Positions 53,671-62,257 of a stretch of DNA of 64,000 bases are shown here, piece after piece; the first letter of the stretch is position 1, and each line of letters starts with the position of its first letter. The DNA lies in contig CAMDGB010000011.1 of assembly GCA_945897915.1 (NCBI GenBank), positions 1 through 64,000 of the forward strand. The letters run 5' to 3'. The notes beneath the pieces were generated by a model. It saw nothing but the letters and a program-made list of their open reading frames with translations. It searched no databases and was not told where the DNA came from. The DNA is from Chryseobacterium gleum. Its GTDB lineage: Bacteria > Bacteroidota > Bacteroidia > Flavobacteriales > Flavobacteriaceae. The position numbers and the translations under genes were made by a program.

Positions 53671-53751
53671 AAAATAAATACGTTTTTACTTGACAACGCC
53701 TATCTCACAATTGTATATTTGCATTCGGATTTAAAAATAAACACGTTTTTA
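53671..53751 (+). repeat. pair of near-palindromic direct repeats around the queA promoter
   Basis: AAAATAAATACGTTTTTA at 53671-53688 and AAAATAAACACGTTTTTA at 53734-53751 differ at one base and are 63 bases apart, flanking the -33/-7 region. The core TAAAnACGTnTTTA is a near-perfect palindrome, as expected for a dimeric repressor site. Confidence 0.55.
53690..53721 (+). promoter_or_regulatory. queA promoter
   Basis: TTG at 53690-53692, 21 bases, then TATATTTG (followed by CA) at 53714-53721, a full -7 match. The predicted leader is about 50 bases and contains one copy of the repeat. Confidence 0.6.
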
Positions 53752-53776
53752 AATTATAATCTCTTAAATTCAAAAC

Positions 53777-54826
53777 ATGAAATTATCTCACTTCCATTTT
53801 AATTTACCTGAAGAACTATTAGCCGAATTTCCTTCAGAAAATAGAGATGAATCTCGATTAATGGTGATTCACAGAAAAACAGGTGAAATAGAACATAAAA
53901 TGTTTAAAGATATTATTGACTATTTTGACGATGGAGATGTAATGGTGCTCAACAATTCTAAGGTTTTTCCAGCTCGTTTGTATGGTAATAAAGAAAAAAC
54001 AGGAGCAAGAATTGAAGTTTTCTTATTGAGAGAATTAAATGCAGAGCAACGTTTGTGGGATGTTTTAGTAGACCCAGCTCGAAAAATAAGAATTGGAAAT
54101 AAATTATATTTTGGAGATGATGATTCTTTAGTAGCTGAAGTTATTGATAATACAACTTCCCGCGGTAGAACATTACGTTTTTTATATGACGGTTCTTATG
54201 AAGAATTTAGAGAAAAATTAATAGAATTAGGTGAAACGCCTATTCCAAAATTCATTAATCGTGAAGTAACTCCTGAAGACTCGGAACGTTATCAAACTAT
54301 TTATGCAAAAGAAGAAGGTTCTGTAGCGGCGCCGTCTGCTGGATTGCATTTTTCTAAGCATTTAATGAAACGTCTTGAAATTAAAGGAATTAATTTTGCT
54401 GAAGTTACTTTACACGTAGGATTAGGTACTTTTAATCCTGTTGAAGTAGAAGATTTATCTAAACATAAAATGGATTCTGAAGAAATGGTCGTAGCGCAAG
54501 AAGCTTGCGATATTATCAACGGCGCCAGAACTAAGAAAAATAAAGTATGTTGCATCGGAACTACTTCTATGCGTGCCATGGAAAGTACCGTATCTTCTAT
54601 GCGAACTTTAAACCCATATTCAGGATGGACAAATAAATTTATTTATCCACCATACGATTTTAGTCTAGCAGATGCAATGGTTTCTAATTTTCATATACCA
54701 AAATCAACTTTATTAATGATGGTTTCTGCATTTTGTGGTCATGATTTAATGAAAAAAGCATACGAAATTGCCATAAAAGAGAAATATAATTTCTATTCTT
54801 ATGGTGATGCAATGTTAATTTTATAA
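53777..54826 (+). CDS. queA: QueA: tRNA preQ1(34) S-adenosylmethionine ribosyltransferase-isomerase
   Basis: Transfers the ribosyl part of S-adenosylmethionine to preQ1 in tRNA, giving epoxyqueuosine in the queuosine pathway. The 349-residue protein starts [20 protein letters not shown] and contains [35 protein letters not shown] (about 182-197), [20 protein letters not shown] and [20 protein letters not shown] with the terminal YGDAMLIL. It stands alone with its own promoter and a terminator. A nearby queG or tgt is not seen. Confidence 0.96.
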   Translation: MKLSHFHFNLPEELLAEFPSENRDESRLMVIHRKTGEIEHKMFKDIIDYFDDGDVMVLNNSKVFPARLYGNKEKTGARIEVFLLRELNAEQRLWDVLVDPARKIRIGNKLYFGDDDSLVAEVIDNTTSRGRTLRFLYDGSYEEFREKLIELGETPIPKFINREVTPEDSERYQTIYAKEEGSVAAPSAGLHFSKHLMKRLEIKGINFAEVTLHVGLGTFNPVEVEDLSKHKMDSEEMVVAQEACDIINGARTKKNKVCCIGTTSMRAMESTVSSMRTLNPYSGWTNKFIYPPYDFSLADAMVSNFHIPKSTLLMMVSAFCGHDLMKKAYEIAIKEKYNFYSYGDAMLIL

Positions 54827-54845
54827 TCAAATTTAATAATTGTTC

Positions 54846-54864
54846 ATCTGAACTTATTTCAGAT
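54846..54864 (+). repeat. dispersed-type inverted repeat after queA
   Basis: ATCTGAA and TTCAGAT (7-bp stem, 5-base loop) in a sequence similar to the element after eno (51922-51942). Confidence 0.55.
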
Positions 54865-54875
54865 TTTTAAAATAT

Positions 54876-54902
54876 AAGCCCAACATTTAGTTGGGTTTTT
54901 TT
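54876..54902 (+). terminator. terminator of queA
   Basis: CCCAAC / GTTGGG, 6 bp extended by a G-T and two A-T pairs, 5-base loop, then seven T. About 50 bases past the queA stop. Confidence 0.85.
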
Positions 54903-54947
54903 ATATCTTATTTTTTTGTTACTTTTACGCTTTAAAACCTACTAAAA

Positions 54948-56225
54948 ATGAACTTTCAAAATACTAAGGAATTCGCAAAAATTTTAGATGCCCAGGATGA
55001 ATTAAAATCGTATAAAAACCAATTTTATTTTCCGCAACATAACAATCAAAATGTAATTTATTTTACAGGAAATTCATTAGGATTGCAACCAAAAATCACC
55101 AAAAAATATGTAGATGACATAATGAATGATTGGGCAAATATGGCTGTTGAAGGTCATTTTTATTCAGAAAAGCCATGGTGGGATTATCATGAAAGATTTT
55201 GCGAACCTTTGGCTAAAATTGTTGGATCTAAGCCATCAGAAGTAGGGGTAATGAATACTTTAACTGTAAATTTGCATCTGCTTTTTGTTTCTTTTTACCA
55301 ACCAAAAGGAAAGAGAATTAAAATTTTATGCGAAGAAAAAGCGTTTCCATCAGATCAATATATGTTGCAAAGTCAGGTGAAATTTCATGGTTTTGATCCG
55401 GAAGATGCTATTGTTGAAATCAAAAGAAGAGAAGGCGAACTAACCACGCGGCCAGAAGATATCTTAGCCAAAATTGAAGAATTAGGGGACGAGTTGGCTC
55501 TGGTTTTCATCGGTGGCGTAAATTATTATACAGGTCAAGTTTTTGATATGAAAACCATCACGGCAGCCGGACATAAAGCAGGGGCTATAGTAGGTTGGGA
55601 TTTAGCACATGCTGCTGGAAATATAGAATTAAATTTACACGATTGGCAAGTAGATTTCGCCGCCTGGTGTAGTTATAAATATATGAATTCAGGTCCAGGA
55701 AATGCTTCTGGATATTTTGTACACGAAAAACACCACTCCAATAAAAATTTAGACCGATTTGCAGGTTGGTATGGTCATAATAAATCCCGACGCTTTTTAA
55801 TGGAACCCAATTTTGATGCGGTTGAAGGCGCAAATGGCTGGCAAGTAAGCAATTTGCCTGTTTTGTCTTTAGCTCCCTATTTGGCAACAGTCGAAATGTT
55901 TGCGGAAGTTGGTATGGAAAAATTAATTGCTAAAAGAAATCAAATCACTTCTTATTTAGAATTTATTCTTCATGAAATTGATAAGGAAATTCCACAAGCA
56001 AATTTTGAAGTCATCACACCTTCTAATCAATCTGAAAGAGGTTGTCAGCTCTCAGTATATTTACACGGACAAGGCAAAGAATTATTTACTTATTTAATGC
56101 AAAACGGTGTGATTACAGATTGGCGCGAACCTAATGTTATTCGTTTAGCACCAGTTCCTTTTTATACCTCTTTTGAAGACATTTATAATTTTGGACAAAT
56201 TTTGAAAAAAGGAATTTTGAAATAG
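54948..56225 (+). CDS. kynU: kynureninase
   Basis: PLP enzyme cleaving kynurenine to anthranilate or 3-hydroxykynurenine to 3-hydroxyanthranilate. The 425-residue chain follows the family: FYFPQHNNQNVIYFTGNSLG (about 26-45), VEGHFYSEKPWWDYHE, GVMNTLTVNLHLL, GWDLAHAAGNIELNLHDW (about 214-231) and the PLP lysine in AAWCSYKYMNSGPG (about 237-250). First gene of a three-gene set with the arginase-like gene 40 bases downstream and kmo. Tryptophan dioxygenase and 3-hydroxyanthranilate dioxygenase are not in the window. Confidence 0.95.
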   Translation: MNFQNTKEFAKILDAQDELKSYKNQFYFPQHNNQNVIYFTGNSLGLQPKITKKYVDDIMNDWANMAVEGHFYSEKPWWDYHERFCEPLAKIVGSKPSEVGVMNTLTVNLHLLFVSFYQPKGKRIKILCEEKAFPSDQYMLQSQVKFHGFDPEDAIVEIKRREGELTTRPEDILAKIEELGDELALVFIGGVNYYTGQVFDMKTITAAGHKAGAIVGWDLAHAAGNIELNLHDWQVDFAAWCSYKYMNSGPGNASGYFVHEKHHSNKNLDRFAGWYGHNKSRRFLMEPNFDAVEGANGWQVSNLPVLSLAPYLATVEMFAEVGMEKLIAKRNQITSYLEFILHEIDKEIPQANFEVITPSNQSERGCQLSVYLHGQGKELFTYLMQNGVITDWREPNVIRLAPVPFYTSFEDIYNFGQILKKGILK

Positions 56226-56265
56226 AATTATTGATTTTTAGATTTTCAGAAAAAATAAATTTATT

Positions 56266-57351
56266 ATGCATAATTATAAACAACAAAAAATAGAAAATTT
56301 CGATCCATCACAACCAGGACTAGCTGATGCTAACGTTTTTGGATTGCCTTTTACAGCAGAAGAATCTGAAATTATTATTATTCCGGTGCCTTGGGAAGTT
56401 ACGGTTAGTTATGGTGCGGGTGCTTCTGAAGGCCCTGCTGCAATTTTTGATGCTTCATTTCAAGTAGATTTATTGCATCAAGATTTTCCAGAATTGTGGA
56501 AACTAGGCATTTATATGGATGAAGCGCCAGAGCAATGGGCAAAAAACTCTGAAAAATATAAAGATTTAGCGCAACCTATTATTGAAGCACTAGAAAATGG
56601 AGAAGATTTAGAAACATTTCCAGCTTTATTGGAGGATTTACATAAAATTAATACTGCATGCAGAACACTTAATACAGAAGTAAAAGAAAAAGTAATATTT
56701 TGGCAAAATAAAGGTAAAAAAGTAGCGCTTTTAGGTGGTGATCACAGTACACCGCTTGGTTATTACGAAGCTTTGGCTACAAAATATGACAGTTTTGGTA
56801 TCCTGCATTTAGATGCGCACATGGATTTACGAATAGCTTATGAAGGCTTTACCTATTCCCATGCCTCTATTATGTATAACACATTACAAATACCTCAAGT
56901 TTCAAAAATTGTTCAAGTAGGAATTAGAGATTTCTGCGAACAAGAAGTAAATATATTGAAAGAAGCCAAAGGAAGAGTTATTGTACATACAGATGCAGAT
57001 ATGAAAGCGAAAGCATTTGAAGGGCAAACTTGGAAACAACAATGCGACGAAATTATAACACAATTACCTCAAAAAGTCACTATTTCTTTTGATATTGATG
57101 GATTGTATCCTTGGTATTGTCCAAATTCGGGAACGCCAGTTCCTGGTGGTTTTTCATTTGAACAAGCTACTTATTTGTTTAATTTATTAGCTCAGTCTGG
57201 TAAAGAAATAATTGGTTTTGATTTAGTAGAAGTGGCACCCGGAGAAAATGACGATTGGGATGGAAATGTTGGCGCAAGAATGTTATTTCATATGTGTGGC
57301 ATTTTTGCAAAATCACAAAAATTAAACGTTGGTAACCGCGTTCAGTTTTAA
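56266..57351 (+). CDS. arginase/agmatinase-family metallohydrolase in the kynurenine operon
   Basis: A 361-residue ureohydrolase-fold protein. The two-metal site is present: His in LLGGDHSTPLG (about 154-164), the HLDAHMDLR block (about 182-190) giving two Asp and a His, and two Asp in ISFDIDGLYPWYC (about 272-284). The usual DPxxxPGTGTP sequence after this strand is changed to YPWYCPNSGTPVPGG, so substrate recognition differs from arginase. Arginine-specific residues are not obvious. Its place between kynU and kmo, with no kynurenine formamidase gene nearby, makes hydrolysis of N-formylkynurenine a possible role; formiminoglutamate hydrolysis is the other option. Confidence 0.8.
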   Translation: MHNYKQQKIENFDPSQPGLADANVFGLPFTAEESEIIIIPVPWEVTVSYGAGASEGPAAIFDASFQVDLLHQDFPELWKLGIYMDEAPEQWAKNSEKYKDLAQPIIEALENGEDLETFPALLEDLHKINTACRTLNTEVKEKVIFWQNKGKKVALLGGDHSTPLGYYEALATKYDSFGILHLDAHMDLRIAYEGFTYSHASIMYNTLQIPQVSKIVQVGIRDFCEQEVNILKEAKGRVIVHTDADMKAKAFEGQTWKQQCDEIITQLPQKVTISFDIDGLYPWYCPNSGTPVPGGFSFEQATYLFNLLAQSGKEIIGFDLVEVAPGENDDWDGNVGARMLFHMCGIFAKSQKLNVGNRVQF

Positions 57352-57402
57352 AAATCAAACAATATCGTATTTATTTAAAACTGCATAAGTAGTATATAGT
57401 AT

Positions 57403-58752
57403 ATGTCAAAGCAAACACCAAAAAAAATTGCAATAGTAGGTTCCGGATTAGTAGGAACTTTATTAGGAATTTATCTTAAAAAAAGAGGTCACATCGTTCA
57501 CGTATACGACAGAAGTCCAGATATTCGAAAAATCAATTTTTCAGGACGATCAATTAATCTTGTTTTGTCAGATAGAGGTGTAAAAGCATTATGCAATGTG
57601 GGCTTAGACCAGGAAGTTTTAGGAATAGGAATTCCTGTTGACAAACGAGCCATTCATACTGAAAAAGATACCGTAAATGAACAGTTTTACGGAAAAGACG
57701 GCGAAGTAATTTATTCACTTTCAAGAGGTTTGTTGAATAAAAAAATGGTGGATTTAGCAGAAATGGCAGGAGTGGTTTTTTTCTTTGAAGAAAAAGTATG
57801 GGATGTCGATTTGACTTCAGCAACAATTTCTATTGGTGATTCGGAAAAAGGCGAGTGGACAACTCATGATTATGACATTACTTTTGGTGCCGATGGCGCT
57901 TTTTCCAGAATCAGACATAAAATGCAACGTCAAAGCATGTTTAATTATTCTCAAGAATTTTTAAATGTTGGATATAAAGAATTAAATATTCCCGCCAACG
58001 CTGATGGTACACATAAATTAGATAAAAACTCTTTACATATTTGGCCTCGAGGCAATTTTATGTTAATGGCTTTGGCCAATTTAGATGGTAGTTTTACGTG
58101 TACACTTTTTATGCCGCATGATGGTGAAAATTCGTTCGAATCTATAAAAAATAAGGAACAATTGGTCGGTTTCTTTGCTAATCATTTTCCTGATACTAAA
58201 GAAGTAATACCAGATTTAGTCGAGGATTTTTTTAAAAATCCAACAAGTTATTTGGTAACTATGAAGTGTTTTCCTTGGACTTTCAGCGATAAAGTAGCTC
58301 TTATTGGCGATGCTTGTCATGCCATTGTTCCCTTTTATGGGCATGGTATGAATGCGGGATTTGAGGACATTACCGTTTTAGAAGAAATGTTTGAAAAATA
58401 TGGTGATGATTGGGCAAACTTATTAAATGATTACGAAAATTCTAGAAAACCAAATGCAGATGCCATTGCTGAACTTTCGTACAGAAATTTTATGGAAATG
58501 AGTTCTAAAACAGCAGATGCCAATTTCTTATTACAAAAGAAAATAGAAAAATGGTTTTCAGATAAGCACCCTCAATTATGGGTGCCGTTATATTCTCGTG
58601 TAACTTTTAGCCATCAACCTTATTCAGAAGCATTAGCAATTGGCGACAGACAAAATGAAATCATGCAAGAAGTATTAAAAATGGAAAACATTAACCAAAT
58701 ATGGAATAGTCAAGCAGTTGAAAGTAAGATTATTGATCTTCTAAAAAAATAA
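57403..58752 (+). CDS. kmo: kynurenine 3-monooxygenase
   Basis: FAD- and NADPH-dependent hydroxylase making 3-hydroxykynurenine. 449 residues. Rossmann GxGxxG in IAIVGSGLVGTLLGIYL (about 8-24), HVYDRSPDIRKINFSGRSIN (about 31-50), the class A signature with the DG motif DITFGADGAFSRIRHKM, and the second FAD block VALIGDACHAIVPFYGHGMN (about 299-318) that is near-diagnostic for KMO, including HGMN. The C-terminal part is soluble-looking apart from a possible membrane-interacting helix. Together with kynU it can carry kynurenine to 3-hydroxyanthranilate, feeding NAD synthesis or degradation. Confidence 0.95.
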   Translation: MSKQTPKKIAIVGSGLVGTLLGIYLKKRGHIVHVYDRSPDIRKINFSGRSINLVLSDRGVKALCNVGLDQEVLGIGIPVDKRAIHTEKDTVNEQFYGKDGEVIYSLSRGLLNKKMVDLAEMAGVVFFFEEKVWDVDLTSATISIGDSEKGEWTTHDYDITFGADGAFSRIRHKMQRQSMFNYSQEFLNVGYKELNIPANADGTHKLDKNSLHIWPRGNFMLMALANLDGSFTCTLFMPHDGENSFESIKNKEQLVGFFANHFPDTKEVIPDLVEDFFKNPTSYLVTMKCFPWTFSDKVALIGDACHAIVPFYGHGMNAGFEDITVLEEMFEKYGDDWANLLNDYENSRKPNADAIAELSYRNFMEMSSKTADANFLLQKKIEKWFSDKHPQLWVPLYSRVTFSHQPYSEALAIGDRQNEIMQEVLKMENINQIWNSQAVESKIIDLLKK

Positions 58753-58953
58753 TTTTTATCGGTGTGAACAAGAAATAATTCCACAGTTCCTTGTTTCGAA
58801 ACTTTAATTGTTTATGATTTTGTAAAAATTAATCAAAAGCTGAAAAACTTTACAATAACTTAACATTAAAAGTCACATAATTACCTCAATTTTTTTGAAT
58901 AATTATTAAAAAATAACACTAAAACTTGAAAATAATCTTGCTATGTCTGTTTT

Positions 58954-58971
58954 TTGGTATGATTGTTGCAT
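58954..58971 (+). promoter_or_regulatory. sigma-54-type (-24/-12) promoter upstream of exbB
   Basis: TTGGTATGATTGTTGCAT: GG at 58956-58957 and GC at 58968-58969 are separated by exactly 10 bases, as in TGGCACG-N4-TTGCA. The TTGCA half is perfect; the first half has two substitutions. The predicted start is about 120 bases above the exbB-like ATG. Confidence 0.5.
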
Positions 58972-59031
58972 ATTTTCAAAAAGTTAATGTAAATTTTATA
59001 GAATTAGTTTTTTTTTCAAATCTAATTCACA

Positions 59032-59039
59032 TAAATTTG
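59032..59039 (+). promoter_or_regulatory. housekeeping -7 box upstream of exbB
   Basis: TAAATTTG followed by C matches TAnnTTTG, 62 bases before the first gene. The -33 region is a T run without TTTG. It could give constitutive expression beside the sigma-54-like site. Confidence 0.45.
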
Positions 59040-59101
59040 CGACTATCAAAATAAAAATGAAATCAAATAATTAATCAATTCAAACTAAAAAATTTTAAAA
59101 A

Positions 59102-59926
59102 ATGGGACATGATTTAAACGTTTCTGTAGAGAACAAAGGAAGCAAAGGAAGTAGTGTTTTTGCATCTTTAACTATTGTTATTTGTATAGTTATTGGCGCT
59201 TTATTATGGAAATTTGTAATGGGAGCACCAGCAAACTTTATTAAAGGTGATCCATTAGGACAGCCATTACCAGGAAACTATTTAGGAATGGTTTACAAAG
59301 GTGGTATGATTGTTCCTGTATTAATGGGATTATTATTAATGACTATCGTTTTCTCTGTAGAAAGATTTAACGTTTTGAAAAAAGCAGCTGGAAAAGGAAA
59401 TTTAGATAACTTCGTAAAAGATGTTTTATCTCAAATTAAAACTGGAGATGTTCAAGGAGCAATGGCTGCATGTGACGCTCAAGAAGGTTCTGTTGCCAAT
59501 GTAATTAAAGCGGGTTTATTAAAATCTGAACAAGTTAAAAAAGACGGCTTAGATGTTGATACAGCTACAGAAAATATTACTAAAGAAGTAGAACAAGCTA
59601 CAGCATTAGAAATGCCAATGTTAGAAAAACACTTAACTATTATTTCTACATTAGTGTCAATTGGTACTTTATTAGGTTTATTAGGAACGGTATCTGGTAT
59701 GATTAAAGCGTTCGCTGGATTAGCAGAAGGTACTCCAGACCAAGCTGAATTAGCAAATGGTATTTCTGAAGCGTTAATTAATACGGCTACAGGTATCTCA
59801 ACTTCTACTTTAGCAGTAATCGCTTATAACTATTTTACTTCAAAAATTGATACTTTAACTTATTTCATTGACGAAGCTGGTTTCGCAATTTCTCAAGCTT
59901 ACAAAAGAGCTAAAGGAAGCAACTAA
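59102..59926 (+). CDS. exbB: MotA/TolQ/ExbB-family proton channel subunit
   Basis: Inner-membrane subunit of a proton-driven motor that energises TonB. The 274-residue protein has membrane segments at about 18-38, 65-85, 175-200 and 220-240, and the family block LEMPMLEKHLTIISTLVSIG with TLLGLLGTVSGMIKAF (about 194-209), followed by NGISEALINTATGISTSTLA. It is the first gene of a seven-gene run (exbB, exbD, exbD, tonB, small membrane protein, PstS-like, TPR). TolQ is the alternative name, but the following tonB gene supports ExbB. Confidence 0.92.
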   Translation: MGHDLNVSVENKGSKGSSVFASLTIVICIVIGALLWKFVMGAPANFIKGDPLGQPLPGNYLGMVYKGGMIVPVLMGLLLMTIVFSVERFNVLKKAAGKGNLDNFVKDVLSQIKTGDVQGAMAACDAQEGSVANVIKAGLLKSEQVKKDGLDVDTATENITKEVEQATALEMPMLEKHLTIISTLVSIGTLLGLLGTVSGMIKAFAGLAEGTPDQAELANGISEALINTATGISTSTLAVIAYNYFTSKIDTLTYFIDEAGFAISQAYKRAKGSN

Positions 59927-59964
59927 GATTTCATAAAATAAATATTAAGTTAAAATAAAGTAAA

Positions 59965-60606
59965 ATGGCAAATATAAAAACATCTAAAAAAAGCACAAGA
60001 ATCGACATGACGGCCATGTGTGACGTTGCGTTTTTGTTATTGTCCTTTTTTATCATGACAGCAACATCAAAAGTACCTGAGCCAAAGCCAGTAGATACGC
60101 CTGCGTCAACCATAAAAGCTAAATTGCCAGAAAGAAACTTATTTACTATTACTGTTGGTGATAGCGCAGTATATATTGGAATGTCTGAAAGAGAAACCAG
60201 AATTGCTGCTTTAGAAGCTATGTCGTTAAAATATGATATCGCCTTCACACCACAAGAAATAAATGAGTTTTCTTTATTAGATTCATTCGGCGTTCCTTTG
60301 GAACAATTAAAGTCTTTATTAGCTTTAAAAAATGCTGAAAGAAACAAACCAGGTACGCAAGTTGGTATTCCTTACAAAGGAGATATTTCTGAAAATGAAT
60401 TGTCTTTCTGGGTATATTATGCAAATGCAGCAGTTGTTATGGAACAACAAGCTAAAGGCGCAGAAAAGATTAAGGAGATTGAAATAGCTATAAAAGGTAG
60501 TTCTAAAGAAAAATATCCAGTTGTTAAGAATATTTTTGATATTCTTCAAAAACAAAATATGAATGATTTTTATTTAGTAACTTCTCTAAGAGATGAAGAT
60601 TTTTAA
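59965..60606 (+). CDS. exbD: ExbD/TolR-family biopolymer transport protein (first copy)
   Basis: A 213-residue protein with a short cytosolic N-terminus (ANIKTSKKSTRIDMTAMCDV), one membrane helix (about 20-36, FLLLSFFIMTAT) preceded by the conserved Asp19 of the proton path, and a periplasmic domain longer than in E. coli, ending NDFYLVTSLRDEDF. Contacts ExbB in the inner membrane. It is 18 bases upstream of a second exbD-like gene, the usual pairing in Bacteroidota. Confidence 0.9.
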   Translation: MANIKTSKKSTRIDMTAMCDVAFLLLSFFIMTATSKVPEPKPVDTPASTIKAKLPERNLFTITVGDSAVYIGMSERETRIAALEAMSLKYDIAFTPQEINEFSLLDSFGVPLEQLKSLLALKNAERNKPGTQVGIPYKGDISENELSFWVYYANAAVVMEQQAKGAEKIKEIEIAIKGSSKEKYPVVKNIFDILQKQNMNDFYLVTSLRDEDF

Positions 60607-60624
60607 TTAAAATAAAAAAATAAC

Positions 60625-61194
60625 ATGGCAGAATTAAATACCGGTGGCGGTGGCGGTAAAGGCGGTAAAGTAAGAAGTAAAAAATCGAATCCAGGTGTTG
60701 ATTTAACAGCGATGGTAGATTTGGCTTTCTTGCTGATTACCTTCTTTATCCTAACAACCACATTGTCTAAGCCACAATCTATGGATTTAGCTTTACCAGA
60801 TAATACAAAAACAGATGATCCTAACCCACCAGAAACTCCAGCTTGGAGAACTTTAACGGTTGTTTTAGGAAAAAATGATAAGTTAGTGTATTATATTGGT
60901 ATGACTGATGCACCTTACATGGAAGATGGTTTAAATGGAAAACCAAAGTTAGATAACTATGGAGGAAAAGGTATCAGAAAAGTACTTTTGACACATAATA
61001 AATATGTAATGGATCGTGTCGAAAACCCTAAAACACAAGGAATGGTAGTGCTTATAAAAGCAAGTAAATCGGCAAATTATAAAAATTTGGTTGACATTTT
61101 AGATGAGATGGCAATAGTGAAACCGTTTTCGTATTCAATTGTAGATGTAACTCCAGGCGATTTAAAAATGCTTGAAGACAATAAAATTAAATAA
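60625..61194 (+). CDS. exbD: ExbD/TolR-family biopolymer transport protein (second copy)
   Basis: A 189-residue protein with a Gly/Lys-rich N-terminus, the motif NPGVDLTAMVDLAFLLITFF (about 22-41) where Asp32 is the proton-path residue, one membrane helix, and a periplasmic domain with NKYVMDRVENPKTQGMVVLI and YKNLVDILDEMAI. It differs clearly from the first copy, so the motor probably uses a heterodimer of ExbD subunits. 21 bases before tonB. Confidence 0.9.
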   Translation: MAELNTGGGGGKGGKVRSKKSNPGVDLTAMVDLAFLLITFFILTTTLSKPQSMDLALPDNTKTDDPNPPETPAWRTLTVVLGKNDKLVYYIGMTDAPYMEDGLNGKPKLDNYGGKGIRKVLLTHNKYVMDRVENPKTQGMVVLIKASKSANYKNLVDILDEMAIVKPFSYSIVDVTPGDLKMLEDNKIK

Positions 61195-61215
61195 CATAAC
61201 TTTAAATATATAAAA

Positions 61216-62031
61216 ATGAGTGAAATTCAAAACATTAGCGAAGCTAGTTTACTTGACAATATATTCGAAGGACGTAATAAAAGTTATGGCGCATACGAAT
61301 TAAGAACAAATAGTTCAAAAAGAACAGTTTTTGCATTAATTGTTTCTTCAATATTTTTTATTGTGTTGGTTTTTGCTTTATATCTTTCAATGAAAAGTAA
61401 AGATAAAGTAGAAGATAAAATTACCAAGGTAGAACTTAAGAAAGTGAAAACGCCTATTAAAAAGGAAAAGAAAATTTTAGAACAAAAAAAGGTAGAACCT
61501 ATTAAAAAGGTAAAATCTGTGGTTGACATCGTAAAAAATGTGCCTCCAGTTGTTGTAAATAAAAAAACAGTTGTAAATGAAATTCCTCCAGTTGATCCTG
61601 ATAAAAAATCAGGTTCAGAAACAGCTAAAGGAGATGCAAATGCAAACCTTGATAAAGGCGCTGAATTAGCTCAAGAAGAACAAAAAGGAGATGATACAGA
61701 TTACAATCAAATTTTTACCTCTGTACAAGTTCAAGCTTCGCCTCCAGGAGGTATGAATGCTTTCAGAAAACAAATTGCAAGTTCATTCCGTTTACCAGAA
61801 GTTGATGAAACTACTACCGGAAGTGTTATAGCAAAATTTGTAGTTTGGGATGATGGCTCAATTAGAGATGTCGTAATTGTAAAAGAAAATCCTGCAGGAT
61901 TAGGTTTAGGAAAAGAGGCAACAAGAATCTTATCTAAATCTCCAAAATGGACACCAGGTGTATATAATGGTAGAAGTGTAAAACAATACTATACATTACC
62001 TATTTCAATCCAAATTACAGCTAACGAATAA
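61216..62031 (+). CDS. tonB: energy transducer TonB
   Basis: A 271-residue protein with a cytosolic start (SEIQNISEASLLDNIFEGRN), one membrane helix at about 36-58 (VFALIVSSIFFIVLVFALYL), a Lys/Val/Pro-rich periplasmic spacer (about 70-145) and a C-terminal TonB domain: GGMNAFRKQIASSFRLPEVD (about 177-196), IAKFVVWDDGSIRDVVIVKE, LSKSPKWTPGVYNGRSVKQY. The FEGRNKSYGAYELR block near the N-terminus is typical of Bacteroidota TonB. It couples the ExbBD motor to outer-membrane receptors. One base before the next gene. Confidence 0.93.
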   Translation: MSEIQNISEASLLDNIFEGRNKSYGAYELRTNSSKRTVFALIVSSIFFIVLVFALYLSMKSKDKVEDKITKVELKKVKTPIKKEKKILEQKKVEPIKKVKSVVDIVKNVPPVVVNKKTVVNEIPPVDPDKKSGSETAKGDANANLDKGAELAQEEQKGDDTDYNQIFTSVQVQASPPGGMNAFRKQIASSFRLPEVDETTTGSVIAKFVVWDDGSIRDVVIVKENPAGLGLGKEATRILSKSPKWTPGVYNGRSVKQYYTLPISIQITANE

Positions 62032-62032
62032 T

Positions 62033-62257
62033 ATGAATTGGTTAAATAAATTAAAACAGAAATCGCCCAAACAGCGATTTCTGTTTATTTTAGGACTTTT
62101 AATATTCTGTTTTTATTTAGTCTTGGCCTATATGGTTGCTTTTTGGGATAATTTTCCTCTAGAAGTAGTATTAACAAGAAGAAGAATATTTGGAGGTTTG
62201 CTAGTATTATATGCTGGTTTCAGGTTATACAGATTAATAAAAAAAGAGGATGAGTAA
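62033..62257 (+). CDS. small membrane protein of unknown function
   Basis: A 74-residue protein with two hydrophobic helices (about 13-35, RFLFILGLLIFCFYLVLAYM, and 47-63, GGLLVLYAGFRLY) and a basic, charged end (RLIKKEDE). I do not recognise a family. It starts 1 base after the tonB stop and overlaps the start of the PstS-like gene by 8 bases, so it is translationally fixed in the operon and probably works with the TonB/PstS pair in the inner membrane. Real rather than spurious because of the tight spacing and the clean membrane topology. Confidence 0.7.
   Translation: MNWLNKLKQKSPKQRFLFILGLLIFCFYLVLAYMVAFWDNFPLEVVLTRRRIFGGLLVLYAGFRLYRLIKKEDE

Larger units (their letters stand above)
58753..59101 (+). 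other. 349-base intergenic region with a candidate regulatory module
   Basis: No gene is seen. It holds a weak hairpin (AACAAG / CTTGTT, 58777-58805) without a T run, the sigma-54-like site (58954-58971) and a -7 box (59032-59039). The rest is AT-rich. Confidence 0.55.

Noticed and set aside
58777-58805. Terminator after kmo (AACAAG / CTTGTT)
   Set aside because: Six-bp stem with a 17-base loop and no T run; too weak to call.
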